From assembly GCA_963281155.1 (NCBI GenBank), contig CAUJLY010000002.1:3410001-3474000 (forward strand): a DNA stretch of 64,000 nucleotides, in the 5' to 3' direction. Positions 11,506 to 25,900 of this stretch are shown piece by piece (the stretch's first letter is position 1; each line of letters opens with the position of its first letter). Position numbers and translations under genes: made by a program. The stretch is from Rhabditophanes sp. KR3021. Its lineage: Eukaryota; Nematoda; Chromadorea; Rhabditida; Alloionematidae. The notes beneath the pieces were generated by a model that worked only from the letters and a program-made list of their open reading frames with translations, ran no database searches and had not been told where the DNA came from.

Positions 11506-13937
11506 AATTTCTTATATTTTATTGTAGCAAAAATCTTTTATACATGTAAATTTGAGGCATATAGTATTAGAAAATATTGTGATGTAAAATATTGTTATGA
11601 AGAAATAGTTTATTTATTTAACAGTTTAGTCTTAGACACATTCCTAAAAGAGTATGGACAGGCCTTAAAAGAATATTAAAATTAATTCAAATGATATTAT
11701 TAATTGATGATAGCTGTTATTTTTGGAGGTTATCAAATGTGATGAATTGGCGTATAAAAACGAGGTTTAGGGAATTAGTTTAGGAGACTATTTTTATCAA
11801 TATCTTCCCATTCTAAATTTACTAAAAGTTATAAAAAATATTTAAAGAACAAGTGTCAAAAGATTCGGACAACGGAAGTATATTTAAAATAAATGCACTT
11901 CATCAACATTGTTAAGTATAAAGTTTGTTTGCTTTAAAAGATTTCGACCTAAGTGATAGTAAAAGTTAATATGTAACATGATGATAAAATAAATACGTAT
12001 CATCGCATTATCAAAATGTACACTCCCATAAACGATTCCTTGGCATCAGAGTGAATAAAGTGCCTTATCAAAGTAGAATAGAACCTATTTTTTGATGCCT
12101 AATGGCAAAGGAGGCGCAAACTTCTTCTACATTTCCGGTCCTAATTGGCAGAACAAAAGAAAGTTTGGCTGTTTAGATTTGCAGTCAGCTTTCAACAAAC
12201 AATGGCCAAAATTTGGTTTAACTCATTTTGTATCTAAACAAACTAAATTTAATATTATAAAGTTTAAGCACATTGAGCAAGTTAACCGCCACCAGATCAG
12301 ATTTAATTGTAATTAGGAGAGTATTTGGTTGTTTAAACTCCAAAGCCATGGATGTAAACTAGAAGCTCCACTTTATACACAATTTCGATAAAAAAGTTTG
12401 GCGTGTGTGAGTAATATAAATGTATATAATGCCTACGGGGGTTGGGTTGAAACATATTAAATGCTAACGTATGGTTTAAGATATTTTAACTAGAAGATGA
12501 CAATGCCTAGTTTATGTTCGGAAACTGGTTATTTTGTGATGTCCACAAAAAAGTGCTCCACCAATCTTTTCATTCTTTTTTCTTTTTATTTAGCATTGAT
12601 ATAACACGACCATCAAAAGCCAACTTATTTACCATTAATTTTAGGCTTTGTGATAAGAACTAGCACAATAGAAAACATTAGTTACTCTAAAAAATGACAC
12701 AAAAGAAACCGAATCAAGTAAAGTATATACGGCACACTCGTTTATCCTTCTAATTATTCAATCAAACTTTGAAGTAAAACGATATCCGACATATTTTAGA
12801 GCAATAAAATTTAAGTGGAATAAATAATTTGAATTTTCAAATTTTATGGTATTTGGTAAAAATACTTTTTTAAACACAAAAACCAATTGCACTCAATAAA
12901 TTATTCATTACTTTAAAATAATGTTATTACCTTCTAAATGTAATAAGTTTATACAGCAATACAAATCTTGATAATGGTCCAGTTCCTTACTAGTTGCAAC
13001 CATAAAAAACGTAAAATAAGTATATACCTTCTTCTTTGTAACTGAAGACTCAATTCTTTAATGTAAAATACAATTTCTTGGTAAATAGAAACATAACCGA
13101 CAAAATGAGGGTAAAGGATAAAGTTTGAAATACAATAGGACTCAGCTTTTTGAAAATGTTCCCAGATTATTGTATCAATTTATGTTGAATCAATTTATAA
13201 AATTTCAGTTTATATTGTTTTAATTTATATCATATGAATTTATTTTATAACAATTTACATAGTGTTAATTTCTATTGTTATCTGGCATAGATTTATCATG
13301 TAGTCTCTGAATGGCATCTTCAAATAGATGAGCGTTTACTATTGAAACTTTATCAAAATAGTGTTAGCTAGATTATTTATAACATATTGGTTATGAAGTA
13401 ACATATTCTATGTGTACATTATTTTTAATTATGAGAAAATGAGCATACTGATAAACAGATGCATTTAATAATCAGTATTTGTACTTAAATATTGGTTCTA
13501 CAAGATGGAATAAATATAAGCATTTCCAGTAAATTTAGTAGAGTTACTGAAAAGTGATTTATTGTCAAAATTCTTTCCTTAAGCCACAAAACTAATTTCA
13601 AAAGATAGAATATTCTTCATTGTTAAATAGTTTGCTATTTCGACAAACAACCAGATATTTTAAATAATAGGTAGACCAATAGATATGATAATAAAAATAT
13701 GTTTAAATTAATATGATAATAAAAGCATCTTTAAATTCATATCATATTTAAAAAAGGCAATAATTCTCTGAGACATTTAAATGTTATTTAGTACAATTTA
13801 AATTGGAAAATGATCATAAATTAAGGTTATTTAAAACAGAACAATTTTAATTAATTAGATATTTATTAAAGAAATATAAATTATATTATATTCACAATAA
13901 CAGAATGGTATTTGTCGAATAAGTAAAAATATTTTAA
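11506..13937. other. Intergenic, AT-rich, minor repeats
   Basis: 2.4 kb between the Ly-6 gene and the 3' end of BIRC6. One short frame of 74 codons at 12092-12316 (+) has no recognised similarity and is probably chance. A degenerate AT-rich array (variants of AATTTATATTG) spans about 13170-13280, and a clear 28-bp tandem duplication lies at 13683-13738. Nothing else is supported. Confidence 0.5.
13683..13738. repeat. 28-bp tandem duplication
   Basis: Two adjacent 28-bp units, 13683-13710 and 13711-13738, both start ATATGATAATAAAA and differ at only a few positions. It lies about 200 bp past the BIRC6 stop. It looks like a simple local duplication. Confidence 0.7.
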
Positions 13938-16900
13938 TTAATATTCCATATTTGAATTCATAAAATCATTATATTCGGAAGTAGTTGGTAGAACAACCTC
14001 AGTATCAATAACGCTTTCATTTGGTTTTAAAGCTGGCTTTTCAAATGGTGAATCTTCAATTACATTCCCTTTCATTTGATTAGGAGCTTTGAAGTCTTTG
14101 AAAATGAGAACAAGTCTATCATAATAGAATTTTAGAGACTTTATGTGTTGAAGAATTTGAGATTTGCCAGCTAATTCTGATGAGTTGTCTTTACTTTCTG
14201 CTTCAGCAATCGATTTCTTTATTTGCTCCAGAATTTCATTTTGTTTCAAGTAGAAATGATTTTGGATAACATCGACAAATCCTTTTGCTGGATTTTTGAT
14301 CTGTTCCAAAATTGCCCAGCGAACTACATTTTGTTGGATTCCGAGTTGATAGTCTCTTGATGCCTAAATTAAATTACTCCATTAAAAGTCAAATAAATAA
14401 AATATAATATCAGCAGTGAATGATGAATCCGTTAAATCAACTTACAATGCGACCATTCTCGGTGTTTTTCGATTTTTCATATCCAGGCTCGTTGAAATAA
14501 GGTTCATTGACCAAAATTAGGGATTGAATACTAACAAGGACTTGCAATAAAGAACTAGTTTCGGCATTCCATCTTTCTTCGGGTCTTCCATGCCAAGTGT
14601 TCAAAATCGAAAGGCAGACTTTACCATCAGCATACAAGTTAGGAGACATTCGGCACGTATTATTTCCTAAAAACATTGACAGACATTAATCTCCATGAAT
14701 ACTCCATATTATATTCAGATTTAACCATTTGGTAAACCGTTAATTAAAGTTAAGGTGTGGTTTTTTATTTTAATTTGAATGAATAGTATTTGACTAGACT
14801 TAACGGTAAAAGAACGTCATGGAGGAAGTATGAAAACAATAATGCGGGTAGAAGCAGTGCTCAAATCACAAAGATAATTGCTACTAAAAATGAAGCAGTG
14901 ACTTTGTTATCAGATTTGTGGACACCGGAACATGAAAAGGCAGTAAGCAATCAAAAGCAATAAAAGCCGGGGAAAAAGTTATTGAAAAGACTGTAATTCC
15001 TTTGGAGAACTTAAGAGGCTTAATGATATTCGTCTTGGATTTAATCGAATACTTATTAATTATAACTATATTCATACTTCATTGTATTTATATGTAACCC
15101 TTCATTGGTAATAAACCGATTAGTCTAGATCTCATATTATTTCTTTTTATGAATAAATTTTAACAATAGAAAATAAAATAACTTACCTGTCGTATTTAGA
15201 TGACAAAGTACGGGAGAATTTGGGTAATCGACTGGGAAGAAGCAGTCAAACTCGAAGCATCCATTTTCATAAGGCGTGTCTTTTGGTCCGGTGATTAGTA
15301 CCTTGATTATATCAAATCTTTCTTCGCAAGTTCTCACGAAGATTGAACTGCCAAATGAGAGTGGTAACGAATTGGCTAAAGTTATCATTTCCTGAGCTAA
15401 ACGTTTGGTCCTTTTGCGGCTTCCAAGACCACTTTCAGTTGAAGCAATTTGATTAGCATAATAATAGGGAACGATGAATGTGTCTCTTTCGTTTTTGAAT
15501 GGCATTTGTACGAATTGAATAGATTTCATTGTTCTTACATAAATGTCCTCAATCGTTTCACTCTTATTTTCAACTTCATCATCTATTTCCATCTCTTCAG
15601 AAAATTCTTCTAATTTTGGTTTAATCAAGTTGTAAAGAATATCCATTTGAGATAACAAATAGGCCAAACCATTTTCATTGTTTTCCACATCATCCTCGCA
15701 TTCAACGCTCTTTTTTGTAATCTTTACGATTTCTTCATCATATTCATTTTGGGGTGGTACATCTTTAGAGACAGAACACTGAACTTTTTGAATTTGTCTT
15801 AGGTAATTGCCAACATTTTCGTAGATTCCTTTGAAATTTTGGAATGTCTTGGTTCCGTTGTTATCAAAATTAATTAAGGCTGGAATCAAATCCAAATGTT
15901 TTGACTTAAAATGCTCTTCTTTTAGAAGACCAAGTTCTTCAGGATTTACTACCTCAGTATATTGTCCACTGAATGGTTCACAGTGAGCCATGGCAAGCAT
16001 TACCTTGAACAAAGATTCATAAACTGCCACGTGTTTAACAATATCCATAACTGAGTCATTGATCAAGTAAGTTTTGATAATTTCAGAGAGTGATGAACGG
16101 AAGGTAAGAATAACAAATTCTAGGGATATGAAATATTTGTTATCTTTCTTTATTTGGTTGGGAATGTCCATAATTGAATCATTAATATCGCTTTTTTCAC
16201 TAATTGAGTATCTTGATCTATTCAAACTTCCACTTTCGTCGGCATTCATGGTGTTTGTACTGGTATTTGTGTTTTGACGACTTCTATGACCAATTCGAGA
16301 TGATGCTCTAGAACGTATTCTATCATTTTCCGTACTCTCACTTTTGATCAAAATAAATGCAGAAATGATGTCAAGCATAATAGAAACAGTTTTCTCGTCA
16401 TTCTTCTGTTTGTTGATATGAGCATTCATGTTCCAGTGTTGAGAAGTTACACCATGTCCGAACCCTGTTCCTTTGGCCCAGTAAGTTTCGTTTGGCTTTC
16501 CAATACCAGGAGCATTATATGGTAATAAAGCTTGGTTGTAATCATTCAAATTCTTTGGCATTTGTCGAGCATTCTTTATTTTTTCTTTTGCTTTAAAACT
16601 GTCAAAATGAGTATTCAGCGACAACAAATATTTAATAATTCCAATGTCTGTAGAAACTCCAGACATACTTCTTGTTCTTAGTAAGTCAAATCTACTTTTT
16701 TGATGGGAGTAGTGTTCCAATATTGTGAAAATAATGTCGCAAACACCTTCTTCGACAGATTGTTGCCTCAACAAAACAGCTCCATTTTCAGATTCCTTAT
16801 CCAAATGTGTAGTTTCGTAAATTGATTTCAATACTTCAAATGGCAAGACTGTTAATTTTTCTTTCTCGGCAGTTGAAATTTTGCTTTCACCTATTCCAAG

Positions 16901-19900
16901 AAGTATTCTCAACAAAATTATGGCGTCGGCTCTATTCTTCACAATCAATGCTTCAGCATAACCACTCAATTTCAAAAAGCAATTTAGGGAGATGATAACA
17001 TATAATGGAATAACATTCTCATCGAAAAGTTCCTGAGTCTTCGGGTTGGCAAAGTGACTAGCCATGCTTTTTTCTTCAGACTCTTTTTTGTTCTTAGTAG
17101 ATTTAGTATTATATCCAGTCTCTTTTGGAATATTCAAAGCCATTTCAACTCCTTCATCGATTTCAGATACATTTTCGGGGAAAAGTTCGGCCTGTATTAT
17201 AGATTGAATATTAAAGCTATCCTTCATTTCCAATATAGATTTGTGATATGATTCATCTGCAGCATAAGTTGAGTGATCTGACATCGTCTTTTTCTTTTTT
17301 GGCGGACATGAGATAATAGATTCATCATCAAGATCGATGGCAGCATTATCACCAATATAAGCTTCTTCTTTAGTTTGTTGGTTACGAATGGTATCTCCTA
17401 GTTTGACAATATAGTTGTAATTGTCGGAAATAGATTGAATGTATTGAGTTAAATGGCATAATCCACCGTGATAGGCAAAGTGGAAAAGGGTAGATTGATT
17501 TTGTTGATAGTCTTCAACGACATTAGCGAGCTGGCAGGTGTCGTTAATATTTCTACGACAAAAAGCTTCTGGTTCGAGAGGATCTTCAAGTTTGAAGAAA
17601 AGAGTTTGGAAACCATCAGTCCAATCACCTGGAAAAGCAAGGCTCTCGTGTCTGTCTGGTCCGTATGTCGAAGAACAAGGAACATCACAATTCATTGGAA
17701 CGTCTGATTCTTCATCAGCTAAAATCTTGTCAACTTCATTTATTTTAGTGTTTTGGCGTTGGTTAAACTTTTTGACACTCTTTAAACCATCAATAACTTA
17801 AAAATGTTTAATTAAATATTATAATATTAAAGGTTTCTTTTAAAAGAACATTTTTTAAATTAGGAATACTAGTTATGTTTACATTTTTTGCTGTTTTTAA
17901 TACATTAATGTTTAATAAATAAAGCCTTTTTATTTTAGTTGCCTATTCACTCAAGCAGGAGTAAACTATGGAGAAAAACAGTGCCAATGACGCTGTCAGG
18001 AAAGTCGTAAAAGAAACAACGATGAAATGGCTCTGATATTTGGTACGAGGCGATTATCCTATGAAGCCACTGCAAAAGAACACCAATTGTCGAGGAAGTC
18101 TCGTTATCTGTAGAGAGATCCGCCAGCTAAAGGTAAGTTAACCATTTCAAAGACTAAGTAATTCTTTTAGTTCCAGGCTAGCTCTCCGTCAAGTCGCTTC
18201 CTTGGTTTGTTTCAAATAAAGAATGACTTTTCTGTCTGAACATGAAATGCTACTAAAAAAGTCGACCAAAGGTTGAAGCTTGCATGAACATTATTAAAGA
18301 GGACTTTAGGATGCCTTCTGATTTTTCCAAGGTCTTTGTCAATCCAAGTGAAGTGCTCGGGTTGAGACAAGACTAGTTGACTATATATGTTCAAAGCAAG
18401 TGTTTTGTGAGAAAACTTTAGATGAAACAGTAAGTTTAAGGTACTTGCTGATACGCACACGGTGTTTAATGATGTTGGATTAAGCTAAGCTAATTTTGCC
18501 GTAAACGACGATAATATTTTGTCACCATCTATGAAGCCTCAGATAAGTATCTGTTCTATGTCGGAGAGTCCGAAGTGCACAAAAGGATTAATACACACTT
18601 TTCAGAAAGTTGAATCTTGTTTTAGAAAATGGTAGTTTATTTGACAGAAGGGAGCTAGAATCAACCAAATTAGAGCCCATATAGCCTAAGCATACCACCT
18701 CAAGCTTCCAGTTTCTGTCAAAGAATTAGCCGAAAACTTTGAATTTATTTTAACTGAAGATTCAAGAGATAGATTACCAGCTTATCCAAGGCAAATGTAG
18801 TTTACCTTAAGTCTACTCTTCAATAATGTCAATGCATGTGCTGTTGCTGACATCTTGATTAAAATTATGCTCAAGCCTAAGGTGACTTCTGATGATTAAT
18901 TTAATTTTAATTTTTTGTTCCTCATCTCAATTTCGATAAAAAATTTACCTTGTCCAATATTCCATTCTTTTTTCAAGGAGTATTTACTTGAATAGGAATC
19001 ACAGAATAAACGAGCACTCTTGATTACGGGAATCGGCTTAGGCAGATACTTTTGAAGCAAGTACTCTTTCTTTTGTTCTTCAATCAGTTGATTTTTATTT
19101 TTTAGACCCAGTTGAGCTTTCAATTCAGCCATTTGTTTGTTCAATTGCATGGTTTGAGCCCGGATTGCTTTTAAACGTTCTGTCTTTTCTTCTAAGTCAT
19201 CTAAGAACAAGGCTGGGAAGTAAGTCTTGATATCAGCATACATAGACGCCTTCACAACTTTAGTCCCTTTTTCACAACCGAACAATGGGTGAGTCACTTC
19301 AGCTATACAGCTATCACTCAAATAATTGCGGTATTTGATTCTATTGTCAGTAATCTTAATGTACATCCATTCATCAGCCAAAATAACCCTATAGATTAAT
19401 TCCTTCGTTGCCGGTGTTAATCCACGCTCTTTCGATGTTATCAATATATTTGTCACAGTTTCGGCAATCTTAGATCTAAATCCTCCACCGAAGCTAGTCA
19501 AATTATGGAGCAAATCAATTGTGACGTCAACGAGATCCAAAATAACACTACATTTGCCAATAGTTGATTCCTTCAGTTCTTCGCTTGACACGAAGTTCAA
19601 TAAAGGATGAATAAACTTTTCCAAACTTAGAGAGTCCAAGTACTCGCACATATCTTCAACTGTTGAAATTTTGGCGAAGAAAATGATAATGTTGTACAAA
19701 TCATAAGTGCGACTTAAGTCCATATTGATACAAATTTGAAAAAGAGTCTCAGTATAGGTAGACAATACATGAAATTCTTTTAATTGTTCAATTGCAGTTG
19801 ATGACTGGCAAACCATTCCCATAAATGACATGACAGAAAATTCCATGTTGTGTGTGACAGCATTTGATTCACTCAGTAATTCAAGGGTAACCAAAATCTT

Positions 19901-22900
19901 GTGGAGTAGCTTTGGACAAGCACGAACATAAGAGCACATTAGCCAAGCAAGAGAAGTTCCAAGGTGTACACCTATTTTATTAACAAAAGATGGAGCAAAT
20001 AGTGCGATAATCTTTTCCCCAGTTTCAATACAATGAGCAGTTGTGTCATGCTTGATTGCAACATCAGATGTATTTTTCCATACAACGCAAGAAGCAACCC
20101 ACAGTAGTTGACTTTCTAAATATTCCCTGTCATAAGGCAATTTTTGATAATTCTTAGGTTGCTGGATAATAGTCGCAACACACTGTAGAAGTTGTTTTTG
20201 TCTCAAAACAGTATTTAAGTGACATAAATGAATTGGCCATTTTAGGGACTGGGACTCAGATAAAGTACAGGACTCCATCAAAAATTCGGCAAAATATTGT
20301 AGGCATCCTACATTGATATCATTACCATCTTCGATATACTTCATGAAACAATAAACAATATTGGGTGTTCCTGGTTTAGTCAAGGAATCCATGTTGTGCA
20401 TAATCTTTATGATGTATTGATACAACTTCTTTTGGGAACCACAACGCATAAAGAAAGTAATCAGGTCCGAGCCAAACGAGGCATCAACAACCCAATTTGT
20501 GCAGTCAAGTGTAGAAACTTTACTTAAAACTGTAAACAATAATGTTAATATTTGAATTTAAAAGAGCTCTTAATTTTTAAGTTTGAATGTAATGATCGAA
20601 TCCAGAGTCGTACATAACAACTAAACCGAAGCTGGAGTCAAGAAGGGGATACAAAAAGTAGGGAAAACTAACGGATTCGACGATAGAATGTCTGACCACA
20701 TATCCCTTTTTAAAGATGCTGTTGAATTAAATACGTTGCTGGACAACAAAAAAGGCTTCATCAAATAAATCGTTTTGAATGAGTCATTTGGTGAGAAGAG
20801 CATCAATGTATTAAAAATGTGGCACCAGTCAAAAGAAACTGCAGGGAACATCGAATGTATCCTCACCAATACCCTAAGATCACAAACTCTAACTCCGATA
20901 GGCCCTAATTTGAAGAAGTCCCCAATATGTTTGAGAAAATAAATGATGAAGTAGCAGATCTTATTCTCGGAGAATTTTTTGAAGCTATTAATTATATTGA
21001 AGATGTTTTAAGTGTCATTACCTGCCATCCAATTTAATGCTCCTGTTGATATTCTGGAATCAAAGCGAAGATTGTCGATAACTCCAAATCCGGTAATTGA
21101 AATTTGTTGCAATGATAACACAGGCATATCTTCCAGCTTTTTAAAGAATATTCTGATTCCGTATACAGGATTAGGATATTTAAAGAAGTTCTCAACATGT
21201 TTGGATTTTCCATGAACAGTCTGAGGTGCTTTATAACATCTCCAAGTAGTTAAAGAAGGATCTGAGGCGACAGCGATTTGAACACAAACACTGTTAATTC
21301 CAACGGTATTTGCAAGTCTTAAGGAAACTTCACGCAACAAAATTTGATGAGGAAGAAGGAATGTAAATGAGACATATGATTCATTTTTCAAGAAACTGTA
21401 ATTCCAACAAACAGAACGAATTCTTTTGCTGGCAGCATTTCCGACACTTATTACTTGTCCGAAATTGGGTGGCATATGTTCAATTGAAGAGGAGATATAA
21501 CATGAAGGAGCGAAGTTAGTTTCCTTATCACTAAAGTTACTGGCCTTAAGCATTGGGGTTTTATCTTCAATTCCATTGACTACATTCGACAAATTTAATA
21601 ATTTTGAAATCAAACTAGTGCTGCCATCCCAAGAGACTTGACTGCAATGCTTGATGTATTTAAGAACTTGGGAAGAAATCAGTTTGAGACCGTCCTTGTG
21701 TATAAAATGACTCTTCAAATTAGGTACATTCATAATCTTGATGTAAACATAGGCTAATGGTACCGACATTCTTGCAATTCCAGGACTGTTGAGTTGTGGC
21801 AATGTTTTGAAAGCTAACAATTGGTGAAGAGCATGGACATTCTGTGTTTCTAAATAAGCAATAAAATCTCTAGCAACTTTTTCCGCGACATCTTCGTTAC
21901 TTCTTGATCTTGATGTCAATGTTAGAATAACATGAACAAAGAAGTCGCCTAATGATTTGGCATCTCTTCTAAGGTTGTCTTTTAATAAATCTTCCAATAC
22001 AATCATCTGAGGGACTGTGCAGTAAGATAATGACTTTAAACACGCCAAAATAATGTTGGACTCAGGTCGAGCCATTAATTTTTTTGTGAATAAATCAGAG
22101 TGAAGTTCATGTAAGAAATGAGGGAATACGTCCAACAAGAATTGTTCTTCTGAACCAATATGATGAGCACTCTCTACAGGAGAAGTCATTCCTTTGATAT
22201 TTCTATCAATAATAGGCTTATTTTTTCCTTTGTCATACTTCATAATGGAGTTTTCGATATCTTCACTTTCGTAATTTCCTTGATATTTCATTACAAATTC
22301 CTTGATATTATCGTTGTAGTTTCCGTAAATTCCATCACCAAATGGCTTTTGGATATAATCAGAGGTAAGCATCTTTTGGTTTTTGGTATACTTCCCATCC
22401 ATAGAGTTTTCCAAATAATTTGTAAAGCAAATGGTAGGAGTGTTGTCACTATCACGAATTAAATTTCCAACATCATAATAGTCAGATGATTGTCTATTTT
22501 CCAAATATTGTTCATAACTATTGTAGAGGAAAGAATGAGCTGAATGCAAAATCGTGACTATAATATAAGAAACCATTTAAATATTGAATAATAACGAATC
22601 ACTTATTAAAATTTTTGTTATATTTACAATTTGAATAACATGAGAAGGACCAAGCAGGTAGACTTATCAGACGACTTCTGCTATTTAATATCCTGATTAT
22701 CTTTATAATTTATAAGTTAAATCGTAAAAATAAACTATGATTATCTTATCTGTCTTTTAATTAATAAATTCACTTTTACTAGGCTTATTTGTAAAATTAT
22801 TTTGGCCTTTGATATATTTTTTATTAGGATCTAAAATCAACCCCGTTAATCCTATAAACTTACCAAAAAGATCAACATTCTCTTCGACAATGTTTTCAGG

Positions 22901-25900
22901 CACCACAGATCCGGAGAAACGAATTTTCTTAATCATAAATGCAAGTACCTTCAATACATCACTCTTGTTTTGAAATGCCTTTGTTCCATTAGCAATAGTT
23001 ATTTTGGCAATTCTTGCAAATTTGAATCCCAGAAGTGACTTTAGATCCCCAAATTCAGTCAACTTCTCCAACAAGTCCATTAAAGGTTTGATCAAGACAG
23101 GCCCAAGACTCCCTGTATTAGTTTCAGCACTTTCACATTCTGCTTCGAAGATACACAAAACAAACAGCTCAAAGACGTCTGAATGAGCAATATAAGCAGC
23201 AATAGTAGGATTCGATGCAGAATTTAGAATGATACGGAAACACAAATTAAACAAAGAAATAGGCATATTTTTGTTTTCAATTATGTATTTGATTAAACTC
23301 TCAATTGCTTGACTTGTAATTGCAATTTCATTGAAATAGAATTCAGCTTTTGGACAGGCGACAAGTAGAGAATTGATTTTAGCCTGCGCAGTTCCTCTGA
23401 TGTCAAAATAACCACTAACGATAGATTCAATTAAAGCGAAATTTTGACCTAAGCTCCTGATTTCTAGGAATAACTGATTAAAGACATTAATGCAGGTATA
23501 TAATGTTATTCCCATCATCTTTTTAGCAATTACATCTTCATACTCTCCAAGAACCTTTTTTTCGTGATTAGATTTAATCAAGGAAGCCCATTTTCCATAA
23601 CTTTGTCTTAAGATACTGTCAAGGCAAATAGCAAGTGAATTGGTCTTAGAAAAGGATTGGTGACTTGACCTGTAAGTTGTGATTGCATCAAGATTTGAAC
23701 TAAACGGCATCAGAATATAGTCGCTAATCCACATTTTTTGATACATTTTCAAAACAAGACTACTTGTGGGCAATTCGGAACTTTCGTTGAAACGAGGATA
23801 TGTGATTGAATGACGTAATGCTTCGTCGGCAACGTGGTCAAGTTCGTCACTCATTCTACTACAATATGTAAACATGCTTTCAATAGGCGCCCGCAAATGG
23901 TCGCGTGTCAAGTTCTGTTCAGAAATTAACTTGTTGAATTCTGTTTTCAAGCCAATATATTCAATTTCATATTTCTTTAGTTGAATATTCTTAAACAAAT
24001 TTAAAGTTAACTTTACGCTCTCTTCATCATTTATCGTGTTTTCATCCTTCTCTTCACTTGTTGGCTCGTCAAGTTTTGCCTTGCTAATTTCAGAGGAAAT
24101 TTCATCTTCATCTTGGCTAGAATCTCCTTGTTCCATTTTAACAACTTCTTCGGGAATAATGTTTTTAAGGCTTGATGATTTGGAAAGTTTGAATCTCTTT
24201 TCATATTTGGACGAAGAATTTCTATTCATTATCACATTCTCCCAGAATCCTAAGAAACTTAAAGCAGATCTGGATTGTGTTTCATATTCAAGGTCCAACT
24301 CGTAATGTTCACCACCAGCTTCTCCAAGTTCTAAAATCATGGCTGACAAATATTGCTCTACATTTTTAGATGAAAAGGCGATGTTTCTTTCCTTAGCACG
24401 CAAGGGCATCAATCCATCTGAAAATATAAACAAATCTAGCCTTTCCATTGAGTCTTCTTCTGAGAAAAGTGAAGATGTATGTAAGCAATATGGTAATTCT
24501 AACACTAGTATGAATTCCACAAACTTTCATATCCGAAGGACGGATAAAGTACATTCCAATCATTATGTGATCATAGAGAGCTTGTTCATCCTCGATATTA
24601 TCAAAATTGGCTAATGAGAAGATGTTGTCAGGAACCATACACGACCACTTTGATTTTTCGATTCCAGAAACTACCGCAGTATGTGAAGGACAATCCATGC
24701 TTTCAATGTTCGTCTTAATGGAGGAATCAAAGTTGGTTTCAATGGTATCATAACACAACTTTTGAAATTCATTATTCAGTATTTTGACCATTCTTTCCCC
24801 AATTTGAATAGTTTCCTTATTCACTGCGACGGAATGTAGATTTTCAGTCATTTTCAAATTGTCTAAAGTAATAGGTGAAAAGGAAGGACAGTGTGGAGTT
24901 GAGGTGTCAATAATTAAAGCATGTTTGGGGACTTCAATCTTTACGTTCTTCTGAATAGCAGACTCGTTACCAACTTTATCCGCATACCCCTTTGAATGCT
25001 TTCCATAAGAAGAGGTTACTGACCTCATCTGCAATCTTAGCTCAGCATCGATAGAATCAGCAAACATATTTGACAATGCATGCTTTAACCAGTAATTAGT
25101 TTCCTTTGAAACCATCAAAGCAATCAAGTGCATTGTCTTTTCCTTCAAGATTAAAGCCAATGGCAAAGAATGTATTGACCCATGAACGGCAATCTTCGCA
25201 ATGATCTTACAAGACAATAATTTGGCCATGAGTGGTAAATTAATATTGGAGTCCAGATTGTTTTCACACAAAATAGATGACAAGACTTCCACAATATTCT
25301 TGCAAAAATCAAATGGTAACTTTATTCTAGCCGAATATTGCCGTGCTCTAGTAGATGAGGAGGAAGATTCTTTCTTTGATGAGATTTTTGCAGAGGAAGC
25401 AAGTGACATGTTTTGTTTTTCCTTCTTAAAAACTAGAAACGCCTGAGTAGTTCCGTCAGGCATAGTATAGTTGCCCATTTGATTAAAACCTGTTGAAGAC
25501 TGCTGACCCGTCATAGAATTTGAAGCATTTTGGGTAGAAAAAATAGGTTCCCAGATTGAAGGCCCAACGCCTACATTAACTCCGGTATTCCATATTTGTT
25601 GACTTATATCAGTATCTATGATCCCAAGATTACTATTACCCCCGCGCGAGCATATTATGATTCATTGGTACTGAAGACATGAACATATTTTGAACAAATC
25701 CAGGTGGAGGCTTGTTATCTGATGGCATGTATCCCATATTTTGGATAGGCATTCCTTGCATTTGTTGCAAATGCGATGGAAAATATTGAGTAATCACATT
25801 TACATTCGTTCCATTTTGCATCATCAAATTACTTTTCTTCATGGATCCAAAATTGTACTGATTAGAAACAGCGTTGGTGTCAACCATTTTGACGTTAAGT

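Noticed and set aside
12092..12316. 74-codon plus-strand ORF in the Ly-6/BIRC6 gap
   Set aside because: No recognised motif, no splice partners, composition typical of chance frames.
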